Of a stretch of DNA of 14,967 bases, positions 5,964 to 12,921 are shown in pieces (the stretch's first letter is position 1; every line of letters starts with the position of its first letter). The notes beneath the pieces were generated by a model that did not search any database, was not told the DNA's origin, and worked only from the letters and a program-made list of their open reading frames with translations. Origin of the DNA: RGIG1681 sp045657465 (GTDB lineage Bacteria > Bacillota > Clostridia > Christensenellales > UBA1242); NCBI GenBank assembly GCA_045657465.1, contig JAZOTD010000019.1, forward strand, positions 1 through 14,967. Direction: 5' to 3'. Position numbers and translations under genes: made by a program.

Positions 5964-6977
5964 ATGAAGAAATCAAAAGCTTTGACTTTGCTAACCCTTT
6001 TGCTATTATCTGCAATCTTTTGGGGAACAACCACAGCAATGGTACTTATTCAATACACAGACCTGCTCGCAATTTTATCAACTATTAGTTATTTCGTGGT
6101 GTGGTTTTTTGTATTCTGGATTCACATCTTCACAAATGGCTATAAACTAAAATATTTGTTTTTAGGAAAACACTTTAAACAGCAATTAAAATCCCATCAA
6201 ATCACTCTTAACAAACTTTCTAAAAAAGAAAAAAAACAAGCCATTAAATCTATGAAAGATGAATATCGCAAATTTGGAACGACTAGCATATCAACATGCA
6301 ATCTCATCGAAACACCATACAAAGTTTTCACTCAAGACAACTTGGCTTTTAATTATGGAAACGCTTTAGATAAACAAAAAATCGAATTTATTGCATTTTG
6401 TCTTCAATCAAACAGCCAAACCGGTGGACTTTATCGCTTTTTTGAAGAAATCGACTATGAACCATTCACTTATGATGAACTCAAGTCATTAATCAAGTCT
6501 AGCGATTATTTTTCAAAAGAACTAAAACTCTATTTGCTAAACCCAAAATTTAAAACAATATTTAGCTATTTTAAAAAAGCAGCCACATTAACCGACAAAG
6601 AACATGAACGTCTTGAAACATTTGAACTTAAAGAATCTAACTTTCTTTATAACTACTCTGATGAACTGACAGACATTGTTGAAAAAATGGCAATTGAAAA
6701 CCATTTGCTTTATAAACAGCGTGATTTATTGCCAGACACCACAACAAAGCTTTATGTTTCAAAAGACCTTACTGAAAGAATATATATCTTTTTTGACCCT
6801 CAAACACGTTACTACAAAATCGGTTCTAGCACTTTTAAATTTTTCGACCAAGACACTCGAAAAATGTATAGCACTTGTGACTGGATTAACAACACTAAGT
6901 CATCTATTTTTGAAGACGAAAAACTAGCCCTAAACGAAATAAAAACACAAATCAAAGACTTCACCGAAGTTTTATAG
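5964..6977 (+). CDS. Membrane-anchored protein with two N-terminal helices, unknown function
   Basis: 337 residues, ATG 5964 after CAGGAG. Two hydrophobic helices lie at about residues 7-31 and 33-57 in a hairpin. They are followed by a basic stretch (KKEKKQAIKS near 87-96), so the large C-terminal part probably faces the cytoplasm. That part is soluble, rich in Lys, Phe, Tyr and Glu, with a patterned C-terminal section (TERIYIFFDPQTRYYKIGSS near 270-289) that looks like beta strands. I recognise no family or catalytic motif. It is the first gene of a probable four-gene operon; the acyltransferase gene starts nine bases after its stop. The spacing hints at a shared job with that enzyme at the membrane, but that is inference. 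Confidence 0.8.
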   Translation: MKKSKALTLLTLLLLSAIFWGTTTAMVLIQYTDLLAILSTISYFVVWFFVFWIHIFTNGYKLKYLFLGKHFKQQLKSHQITLNKLSKKEKKQAIKSMKDEYRKFGTTSISTCNLIETPYKVFTQDNLAFNYGNALDKQKIEFIAFCLQSNSQTGGLYRFFEEIDYEPFTYDELKSLIKSSDYFSKELKLYLLNPKFKTIFSYFKKAATLTDKEHERLETFELKESNFLYNYSDELTDIVEKMAIENHLLYKQRDLLPDTTTKLYVSKDLTERIYIFFDPQTRYYKIGSSTFKFFDQDTRKMYSTCDWINNTKSSIFEDEKLALNEIKTQIKDFTEVL

Positions 6978-6986
6978 GAGAAAAAT

Positions 6987-8093
6987 ATGCAAGAATTGCA
7001 AATATCACAACAAGATAAACCTCTAACAAAACCATTAAATGATAGACAAAATCGTCAAATGGGTCTTGAGTTATTAAGAATTATCGCTATTTTTTTAATT
7101 TTATGTGTACATTTGTTAAATGCTGGCGGATTTAAAGCACATTCATCATCAGAATTAGAAACAAAACTACTTGGATTTCTTGATTGTATATTTTCAATTT
7201 CAGTTAATGTTTTTGTTTTAATCAGTGGCTATTTTTTAGTTAATTCTAAATTTAAATATAAAAAAATTATTTCATTATGGCTAAACGTTCTTTTCTATAG
7301 TGTTATATTTTACCTACTAAACATTATTATCACCAAACAAACTTTTAATTTTTTTGATTTGATAAATAGATTTACACCTTTAATAAATAGAAAATATTGG
7401 TTTTTCTCGGCATATGCTTTATTGTACTTAATATTCCCTTTATTAAATAAAATTCTCCATAACATTTCATATAAGCAATGTGTTTTAATTTTATTTGGAA
7501 TATTCATTGTCACTTATTTATCTAGCATAAAAGCCATAGGTAGAATAACCGAACTAAATCATGGCTATAATATAATGTGGTTTATTTGTCTTTACTTTAT
7601 TGGCGCCATCATTAAATTGCACCCACCTAAAATAAAAAATATTTACTGGCTAACAATTTATATTATCTCAACGTTATTCAATTGGTTGGCATTCCATTTT
7701 AACGGTGCTTTAAAATTTTTAAGTTTTGGTGCCCAAAGCTGTGAACAATACACATCAATCTTAGTTTTATTTGCTTCCATTAGTATTTTTATGTTGTTTA
7801 AATCTATCAATATCAAATCATCTATATCGCGAAAAGTTATTTCTTTCATATCTATTTCCACTTTTAGCATTTACCTGTTTGATGGTTCTGATATAAGACC
7901 CTTTATATATAACAAGATTTTTAACATAAGAAAATTTTACGGCACACCATCAAGCATTTTATTTGTTTTAATTTTTGCTTTTGCAATGTTTGTTTTAGGG
8001 CTTATTATTGACCAACTCCGCAAAATTATTTTTAAATTTATATCTAATCAAATAATCAAATTTAAACTAAAAAACGAATCACAAAATCACTGA
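6987..8093 (+). CDS. Acyltransferase 3 family membrane protein
   Basis: 368 residues with about ten hydrophobic helices. The family moves acyl groups, usually acetyl, onto sugars of the cell envelope, secreted polysaccharides or antibiotics, working inside the membrane. The signature is near the N-terminus: MGLELLRIIAIFLILCVH (25-42) gives the conserved Arg31 and the catalytic His42, and SVNVFVLISGYFLVNSKFK (72-90) is the second conserved stretch. The start has AGGAG seven bases upstream, and the cytoplasmic N-terminus is short. The gene ends in TGA, showing that TGA is a stop codon in this organism. It appears more AT-rich than its neighbours (many TTT, ATT, TTA), which membrane composition partly explains. 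A target on wall polymer or capsule is likely but unproven. Confidence 0.9.
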   Translation: MQELQISQQDKPLTKPLNDRQNRQMGLELLRIIAIFLILCVHLLNAGGFKAHSSSELETKLLGFLDCIFSISVNVFVLISGYFLVNSKFKYKKIISLWLNVLFYSVIFYLLNIIITKQTFNFFDLINRFTPLINRKYWFFSAYALLYLIFPLLNKILHNISYKQCVLILFGIFIVTYLSSIKAIGRITELNHGYNIMWFICLYFIGAIIKLHPPKIKNIYWLTIYIISTLFNWLAFHFNGALKFLSFGAQSCEQYTSILVLFASISIFMLFKSINIKSSISRKVISFISISTFSIYLFDGSDIRPFIYNKIFNIRKFYGTPSSILFVLIFAFAMFVLGLIIDQLRKIIFKFISNQIIKFKLKNESQNH

Positions 8094-8120
8094 AAATTTT
8101 TATATATCAAGGAGTTATTT

Positions 8121-8645
8121 ATGGTTGAGCTTAAAGTTCAAGATTTTGACAAAAACAAAAAGTTTTATTTAAATGTACATGATGTTTTATCACAAAAATT
8201 CAGTGATGAAAACGTTCCAATTGACCACGTCGGTTCAACGGCTATTCCAAACATGGTTGGCAAAAACATAATCGATGTTTTGGTTGGTGCAAAAAATCAA
8301 GCTGAATTTAAAAAACTATATGACATCATCGCAGACCTTGGTTTTTTTGCAAGTCAAAATAGCAAAAATGAAATTTATCAATTCTTCGCCTCAAAACAAG
8401 GTGAAACTGGCGAAGGTGATGTGCATATTCATCTTGTAATTATGGGCACTGAGCGCTATGATGAGTTTTTGATTTTAAGAGATTATCTTCTCTCTCACCC
8501 ACAAGAAGCTGCAAATTATTCTCAACTCAAACAAGACTTAATTAATCAAGGAATCACAGACAGAAAACAATATCGTGCAACAAAAAGCGAATATGTGTCT
8601 GCACTTATTGAAAGAGCAAAACAAAACATATCTAAACAAAACTAA
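8121..8645 (+). CDS. GrpB/UPF0157 family protein (nucleotidyltransferase-like fold)
   Basis: 174 residues, the usual length for this family; ATG 8121 follows CAAGGAG. The family signature is DHVGSTAIPNMVGKNIIDV at residues 35-53: Gly-Ser 38-39, then Lys48 and the conserved Ile-Asp-Val. Further on, HIHLVIMG (about 102-109) and FLILRDYLLSHP (116-127) are the second family block, and YRATKSEYV the last. The fold is that of nucleotidyltransferases, with the GS...D pattern, but no reaction is established for most members. It starts 28 bases after the acyltransferase gene, with no terminator between, and ends 17 bases before the phosphoribosyltransferase gene, so co-transcription is likely. Confidence 0.9.
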   Translation: MVELKVQDFDKNKKFYLNVHDVLSQKFSDENVPIDHVGSTAIPNMVGKNIIDVLVGAKNQAEFKKLYDIIADLGFFASQNSKNEIYQFFASKQGETGEGDVHIHLVIMGTERYDEFLILRDYLLSHPQEAANYSQLKQDLINQGITDRKQYRATKSEYVSALIERAKQNISKQN

Positions 8646-8662
8646 TTTTTAAGGAGAAATTT

Positions 8663-9034
8663 ATGGCAAAAGTTTACGTAACCTATAATCAAATTCATGA
8701 ATATATCAATCTTGTAGCAGAAGATTTAAACAAGCGAGGCATCAAGCCAACGGGCGTTTATGGTCCACCACGTGGCGGACTTGTTTTTGCCACACTACTC
8801 TCTTACAAACTAAACATTCCTTTACTTTTAAACGCAGCAGAAGGTTGCGTGATTATTGATGACATTGCAGATAGTGGCAGAACTCTCTTGCACTTTACTG
8901 AAAATGACACTCAATTTAACAAATATTACATCACAACCATGTATCATCATGAAAGAAGTCTTGTAAAACCAACTTTTTATCTTTATGAGAAAAAGAACGA
9001 CTGGATTGTTTTTCCTTATGAATACGACAATTAA
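8663..9034 (+). CDS. Small phosphoribosyltransferase-family protein
   Basis: 123 residues; ATG 8663 has AAGGAG just before it. GPPRGGLVFA (34-43) is the pyrophosphate-binding loop and VIIDDIADSGRT (63-74) the PRPP-binding signature, with the two acidic residues that bind ribose. It is most like xanthine/guanine (Gpt) or hypoxanthine types. At 123 residues it is shorter than the usual 150-180: the segment between the two motifs is only about 20 residues, and the hood that binds the base is reduced. So the substrate is uncertain and the role may be regulatory. It is last in the operon that begins at 5964, followed directly by a terminator. Confidence 0.88.
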   Translation: MAKVYVTYNQIHEYINLVAEDLNKRGIKPTGVYGPPRGGLVFATLLSYKLNIPLLLNAAEGCVIIDDIADSGRTLLHFTENDTQFNKYYITTMYHHERSLVKPTFYLYEKKNDWIVFPYEYDN

Positions 9035-9042
9035 AACCAATA

Positions 9043-9072
9043 AAAAAAGATAGGTGGTCACCTATCTTTTTT
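9043..9072. terminator. Two-way terminator between the phosphoribosyltransferase gene and the 382-residue gene
   Basis: AAAAAAGATAGGT (9043-9055), loop GGTC (9056-9059), ACCTATCTTTTTT (9060-9072). The A6/T6 flanks make it work in both directions; the stop codons of the two convergent genes lie 9 and 11 bases away. Confidence 0.92.
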
Positions 9073-9082
9073 ATTTACATAA

Positions 9083-10231
9083 TTATTGCATTTGTTGTTC
9101 AACAGGAACTGCAACAAGTGTTTTTCCATCATCAGCAAATTCAACTCTATAACCAAGTTGTCCATCTGGTGTCAAAGTTAACACAACTTTGCCTTTTTCT
9201 TTATCAAATTTTGTGTGTGAGTTTGTGTCACCTTCCACAACAATTCTTTCAATATATGTTTCTTTTGTTTTTGGTTCATCATCACCTAAATCAAGCTTAA
9301 GTTGTTCACCATCAAAATATGTTGTTGGAGCATTTTCTTCAACATCAGACAAATACTCTGTTTCAACCTTTACTTTTTTGTCTTCCAATAATGAAAAATC
9401 AGGTCTATAAAGGAATGAACATGTAATATTCATTTGTTCAACACTTCTGCGAAGAGTTTCAAACTCATCATTCATTGCAGCACTAAAAGCCTCTTTTGCC
9501 ACAACCATCATTTCTTCAACAATATCTTCACATTCATGCATATTTTCTTCTTTGTTAGATAAACTTGCATCAGCATTAGCCAACAAATATTCTTTAATTT
9601 GAGCTTCTGTATATTCGTCTTTTCCAACCGCAAAAAATTCAACACACAATCTCTTGCCTTTTGTTGCTTGAACCAAGGCACCATTTTCAGTAATAACTGG
9701 CAAATAATATCCTTCACCAGCAGCAAGCATATCCATAACTTGTTTTTTTGTCTTTTTGTATGGCTTAATTTTAACAGGATTGTTTTTTGCTTTGTCTCCG
9801 TTAACTTTTGTTAAAATATACTGAATTGTTGGCTGTTCATAAAAATATTCATTTTCGGCTGATTTTGTGATAATTTTATCCAAATCTACTGCACCGCCGT
9901 GCAAAACTTTGCTAGCCACAGAAGTGCTTCCATAAAATTTAGAATATGCTGCATGCCAAATCGTTGAAATTATTGATGGATAATGTTCTTTGATAATTTG
10001 ATATAATTCTTCATTTTGTCTTGCATACTCATTAAATTCTGCAAGTGTTGAAATATCAGTCAATGAATCTTCAAACTCCCACCTTCCATCTTTTGTTTTA
10101 TAGATGTTTGGAAGTTCAACACTATAAAGTATATCTGGTTCAATATCTGTTCTTATCATTTTTTGAATAGCTTTTTCATTCTTTTCAAGTTTTCTTCTAA
10201 TACTTTCTTCATTAAATAATTTTTTGCTCAT
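9083..10231 (-). CDS. Unknown 382-residue acidic cytoplasmic protein
   Basis: I do not recognise this protein. AAGGGAG precedes ATG 10231. It has no signal peptide or membrane helix. Residues 1-30 are a charged helix; residues about 55-115 look helical and hold YPSIISTIWHAAYSKFYGS; residues 150-215 carry a Lys-rich strip (KIKPYKKTKKQ) and then GEGYYLPVITENGALV and KRLCVEFFAV, which look like beta strands. Residues 225-290 form an acidic, Met-rich helix (CEDIVEEMMVVAKEAF). The tail from about 330 is beta-like (GKVVLTLTPDGQLGYRVEF) and ends at VEQQMQ. A consensus promoter suggests steady, strong expression. It lies after the GreA-like gene on the same strand but is separated from it by a terminator and its own promoter, so any link is only by neighbourhood. 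Confidence 0.82.
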   Translation of the reverse strand: MSKKLFNEESIRRKLEKNEKAIQKMIRTDIEPDILYSVELPNIYKTKDGRWEFEDSLTDISTLAEFNEYARQNEELYQIIKEHYPSIISTIWHAAYSKFYGSTSVASKVLHGGAVDLDKIITKSAENEYFYEQPTIQYILTKVNGDKAKNNPVKIKPYKKTKKQVMDMLAAGEGYYLPVITENGALVQATKGKRLCVEFFAVGKDEYTEAQIKEYLLANADASLSNKEENMHECEDIVEEMMVVAKEAFSAAMNDEFETLRRSVEQMNITCSFLYRPDFSLLEDKKVKVETEYLSDVEENAPTTYFDGEQLKLDLGDDEPKTKETYIERIVVEGDTNSHTKFDKEKGKVVLTLTPDGQLGYRVEFADDGKTLVAVPVEQQMQ

Positions 10232-10255
10232 AATTTTTTCTCCCTTATTGTTATG

Positions 10256-10284
10256 ATTATATCACAATTTAGAGCAAATGTCAA
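10256..10284 (-). promoter_or_regulatory. Consensus sigma-A promoter of the 382-residue gene
   Basis: On the minus strand, TTGACA (10284-10279), exactly 17 bases, TATAAT (10261-10256): a full match to both hexamers with the best spacing, the strongest promoter in the window. The leader is about 18 bases and holds AAGGGAG. Confidence 0.92.
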
Positions 10285-10311
10285 TAGTCCTTTATTTTAA
10301 ACAACTCCCTT

Positions 10312-10344
10312 AAAAAATAGAAGTTAACAAAACTGTTAACTTCT
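10312..10344 (-). terminator. Terminator of the GreA-like gene
   Basis: On the minus strand AGAAGTTAACA (10344-10334), loop GTTT, TGTTAACTTCT (10329-10319), then ATTTTTT-like sequence down to 10312. The 11-base-pair stem lies 12 bases after the stop codon. Confidence 0.87.
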
Positions 10345-10355
10345 TAAAAATTTTA

Positions 10356-10913
10356 TTATTCTTCTTCGCCTGGTTGTTTTTGAGTTGGTTCTTTTTCCAA
10401 AGCTTTTTCTTTTGAAACAATCATGACTGTGTGTTCAAATTTGCTATTTGAACGTTTGTCATTAACTGTGTAAGAAACAACAGCACCAATTGGTTGTTTG
10501 TAGATTGCTTGAGCCATTGGAGCATTGATTGAAATTTCAGTTATGCCATCTTTTCTATAAATGTTTGGCATTTCTCCAACAATCTTAACTCTTCTCATTT
10601 CATCATCACCAACAAATTGAATGTTAACAACGTCACCAAGGTTAATCAAATTTTCTTCAGCTTTTGTATCTTCAATGATTTGCATACGAGCAATTGTTTC
10701 ACACAATCTTTCAATGTTTCCAATAATCTTGATCTCTTCTGTGTCATAAACGCCTGTTTGATAATTTTCGGTAGAGTTTCTGCCATATTCAGATCTGGTT
10801 TTTCTAAGTTCTGCAAGTTGTTCTTTGCAATCATTAACAGCACCAATGTATTGTTCATAACCTTCTTTTGTTACATAAATAACATATTTTGGATCAATAG
10901 TTTTCTTTTTCAC
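10356..10913 (-). CDS. GreA/GreB-type transcript cleavage factor homologue with altered tip
   Basis: 185 residues from GTG 10913, with AAGGAG seven bases before; no ATG is near. GreA-type proteins enter the RNA polymerase secondary channel and stimulate cleavage of backtracked RNA. Here residues 13-80 form the N-terminal coiled coil: VTKEGYEQY opens it, GRNSTEN (44-50) is the tip, EEIKIIGNIERLCETIARMQII (59-80) the return helix. Residues 92-168 are the FKBP-like domain that binds polymerase: LGDVVNIQFV, then EISINAPMAQAIYKQPIGAVVSY (126-148), matching the family's IS..SPLG.AL.GK..GD.V. At the tip most GreA proteins have G-D-x-x-E-N; here the aligned Asp is Asn46 and Glu49 remains. The tail is 17-20 residues longer than usual, acidic at the end. 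A second, normal GreA elsewhere in the genome would be expected. Confidence 0.82.
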   Translation of the reverse strand: MKKKTIDPKYVIYVTKEGYEQYIGAVNDCKEQLAELRKTRSEYGRNSTENYQTGVYDTEEIKIIGNIERLCETIARMQIIEDTKAEENLINLGDVVNIQFVGDDEMRRVKIVGEMPNIYRKDGITEISINAPMAQAIYKQPIGAVVSYTVNDKRSNSKFEHTVMIVSKEKALEKEPTQKQPGEEE

Positions 10914-10946
10914 AATTTTTCTCCTTAATTTAAACTTAAATGCTTA

Positions 10947-10952
10947 ATTATA
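10947..10952 (-). promoter_or_regulatory. -10 element of the GreA-like gene
   Basis: TATAAT on the minus strand (10952-10947), about 34 bases before the GTG. No good -35 lies at 16-18 bases; TTGAAA occurs at 20 bases, which is too far for normal use. The promoter may need an activator or be weak. Confidence 0.4.
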
Positions 10953-11009
10953 GTAACATTTCAAAATAACATTTTCAATAAAAAATAATAATTTAAACAT
11001 AACAATTTG

Positions 11010-11026
11010 GTTATATAGTCTATAAC
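11010..11026. repeat. Inverted repeat between divergent promoters
   Basis: GTTATA (11010-11015), five bases, TATAAC (11021-11026). It lies between the divergent GreA-like gene and the kinase operon, upstream of the -35 at 11071. It could be an operator, but six AT-rich base pairs are weak evidence. I see nothing else of note in the 207-base gap 10914-11120 besides the promoters. Confidence 0.2.
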
Positions 11027-11070
11027 ATTAAACTTTTTAGAAACCCAACCCGGCAAAAATATTAATTTAA

Positions 11071-11099
11071 TTGACGAAAATTACACACTTTGTTAATAT
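11071..11099 (+). promoter_or_regulatory. Promoter of the kinase/phosphatase operon
   Basis: TTGACG (11071-11076), 17 bases, TAATAT (11094-11099), with TG at 11091-11092 giving an extended -10. Transcription is expected near 11106, directly before AAAGGAG and ATG 11121. Confidence 0.68.
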
Positions 11100-11120
11100 A
11101 AAACTATCAAAGGAGAAACT

Positions 11121-11726
11121 ATGGAATACGAAAAATTATTTGAATTAGTTGTAGCTGACATCCCAATCAAACAAGAAAAACCTTGTTTTGGCTTAACATT
11201 TATTGCAGCACCAGGTGTTGGAAAGTCAACAGTCTCAAAACTTATTGCTGAAAAAACTGGACTATATATCACTGCAAATGACAAAATTAGACGATTGTTT
11301 GACTCACTCAATATAGATCCTGTCGAAAACCGCAAACTAGTTGAACAATTAGCAAACGACCGCACGGTTTATATGTTAAAGAATAAAACCAGCATGATTA
11401 TTGATGCAAATATGCGCTTCTTTTGGAAAAATGCAAAAGAAAATTTTAACAACCATAATGCAAAATTATTCTTTATCAAATTAGACTGTCCAGAAGACGT
11501 TATATTGCAACGTATAGATTCTCGTGCAGCAAATTTTGAAAAAGATACAACAAATTATTCAAGAGCTGTTCGCGATGACTATTATAAATATATAGAAAAA
11601 TGTGCAAATAACGAATTTGACGAAAGCATCATTTCATACACAATAAACACAAATGATTCACTTGATGGAATTTCTTCTCAAATTGATCAAATGCTAACAC
11701 ATTTAAAGACTGAACTAAAAAAATAG
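11121..11726 (+). CDS. P-loop kinase (AAA_33/zeta-toxin-like fold)
   Basis: 201 residues, ATG after AAAGGAG. LTFIAAPGVGKSTVSKLIAE (25-44) is a Walker A loop in the small-molecule kinase style (APGVGKST at 30-37). Residues 51-60 (TANDKIRRLF) resemble the substrate-contact segment after strand 2, IIDANMRF (93-100) has the Asp expected near the substrate or Mg2+, and RIDSR (131-135) supplies the lid arginines. The whole is the size and order of AAA_33 or zeta-type kinases, which act on nucleosides, sugars, polynucleotide ends or UDP-sugars. No zeta-specific antitoxin gene is adjacent. It is first in an operon of three, ending 13 bases before the histidine-phosphatase fusion. The substrate is unknown; a kinase next to a phosphatase-like protein suggests opposite steps on one compound, but that is inference. 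Confidence 0.85.
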   Translation: MEYEKLFELVVADIPIKQEKPCFGLTFIAAPGVGKSTVSKLIAEKTGLYITANDKIRRLFDSLNIDPVENRKLVEQLANDRTVYMLKNKTSMIIDANMRFFWKNAKENFNNHNAKLFFIKLDCPEDVILQRIDSRAANFEKDTTNYSRAVRDDYYKYIEKCANNEFDESIISYTINTNDSLDGISSQIDQMLTHLKTELKK

Positions 11727-11739
11727 GGGTTAATACATT

Positions 11740-12900
11740 ATGAAAAAAACACAGTTGCTTTTAATTCGACACGGATTCACACCTGCAAACAATGCTGGTT
11801 GGAACAAACAAGAAGGTATTCGTGAATATTTTCGAAGAGATGAACTCTGCCCACTTGATAAAGTTTATGGAATAAAACAAGCAAAAGAATTGGGAGAATA
11901 TCTCACCAAATATCTAAAAGGTCAAAAAGTTCTCATTTTGGTTGGTCCTTATTATAGAACCAAACAAACTGCTTTTCATGCAATTCAAGGATTAGATCCT
12001 ACACTTGTAACCTTAGAAATTGAAGAACCTCTCCGCGAAATAAATCAAGGCCTTAATTATGGCGAACCAAAACAAGCATTTGAAGATGATCCAGAAGCAC
12101 AAATCTATTATGAAGAAATGAAATCTGATCATAAAGTTGCAGTTCCTTATCTTATGGGAGAAAGTGAACTTGATGTAAAACGCCGAATGCGTAGATTTGC
12201 AAAAAAAGTAAAACAGCTTCAAGACAGTGGCGAATATGATGTAATTATTGTTTTATCATCAGAAACCACTATGAAATGGCTTTATTATTGGATGTTTGGA
12301 AAGCATCATGAACTAAAACACGCAACCGCTTCAGTTATTGAAGCAACTGAAAATCCTAGACATCTATTTATTCCTGAAACACTTGTTCCTAAGGGACATA
12401 TGGTTGATTTTGAAGATTACAAAAATTACTCTACCCTGTCATATTTTTATGAATTAATGGAACCACTAAAAGGCACACCTGAATTTCAAAAATTCTTTGG
12501 CAATCTCACACTTCCATTAGAAGATGAATCTATATTTATTGAAAAGCGTGGTGAAACTTTAATTATTCCATCAGGAAACACTGATAAAAAAGGATATTTT
12601 TTCATTGATTGTCAATATGGACAAGAAGCATATACATATGACAAAGAAAGCACTTCTACATATTGGATATTAGAAGGTTCTGGTGTCTTTGAAGTAGACG
12701 GAAAACGTTTTGAAGTCAATGCAGGAGATGTTGTAACCGTTCCTAAAAATACAACCTTTTATTACAGCGGGCAAATGAAAATGATTGAACGTATGGTTCC
12801 AAATTACAAAGAACAAAACGTCGTTGTTGTAAAAGAACTTTCTGACGAAGAAATTAAACAAGGTATTTCACTTGAAAATAATCAAAAAACAAAAATCTAA
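11740..12900 (+). CDS. Histidine-phosphatase (phosphoglycerate mutase-like) domain fused to a cupin
   Basis: 386 residues in two parts. Residues 1-190 are a branch-1 histidine phosphatase: LLIRHGFTPAN (7-17) has the phospho-acceptor His11 with Arg10, GPYYRTKQTA (69-78) the second Arg73, and EEPLREINQG (95-104) the proton donor Glu100. The second His, normally in a V-(V/S)-H-G block, should fall in IIVLSSETTMKWLYYW (169-184), but the residue there is Ser174, so activity may be lost or changed. After a linker come residues about 287-355, a cupin beta barrel (GSGVFEVDGKRFEVNAGDVVTVPKNTTFYY within it). The cupin also lacks the His-x-His metal ligands, so it probably binds a ligand or only assists folding. 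AGGGG about 10 bases before the ATG is the ribosome binding site. This fusion is uncommon to my knowledge. Together with the kinase and the next gene it forms an operon. Confidence 0.88.
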   Translation: MKKTQLLLIRHGFTPANNAGWNKQEGIREYFRRDELCPLDKVYGIKQAKELGEYLTKYLKGQKVLILVGPYYRTKQTAFHAIQGLDPTLVTLEIEEPLREINQGLNYGEPKQAFEDDPEAQIYYEEMKSDHKVAVPYLMGESELDVKRRMRRFAKKVKQLQDSGEYDVIIVLSSETTMKWLYYWMFGKHHELKHATASVIEATENPRHLFIPETLVPKGHMVDFEDYKNYSTLSYFYELMEPLKGTPEFQKFFGNLTLPLEDESIFIEKRGETLIIPSGNTDKKGYFFIDCQYGQEAYTYDKESTSTYWILEGSGVFEVDGKRFEVNAGDVVTVPKNTTFYYSGQMKMIERMVPNYKEQNVVVVKELSDEEIKQGISLENNQKTKI

Positions 12901-12921
12901 CCTACACACAAGGTAATTTAT

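Noticed and set aside
10081..10575. Shared PNIY..KDG stretch in the 382-residue protein and the Gre-like protein, hinting at a common origin.
   Set aside because: The match is about eight residues with different surroundings and domain positions; chance is the simpler explanation.
11093..11365. Minus-strand open frame of 90 codons over the kinase start.
   Set aside because: It overlaps the promoter and coding region of the kinase and has no ribosome binding site.
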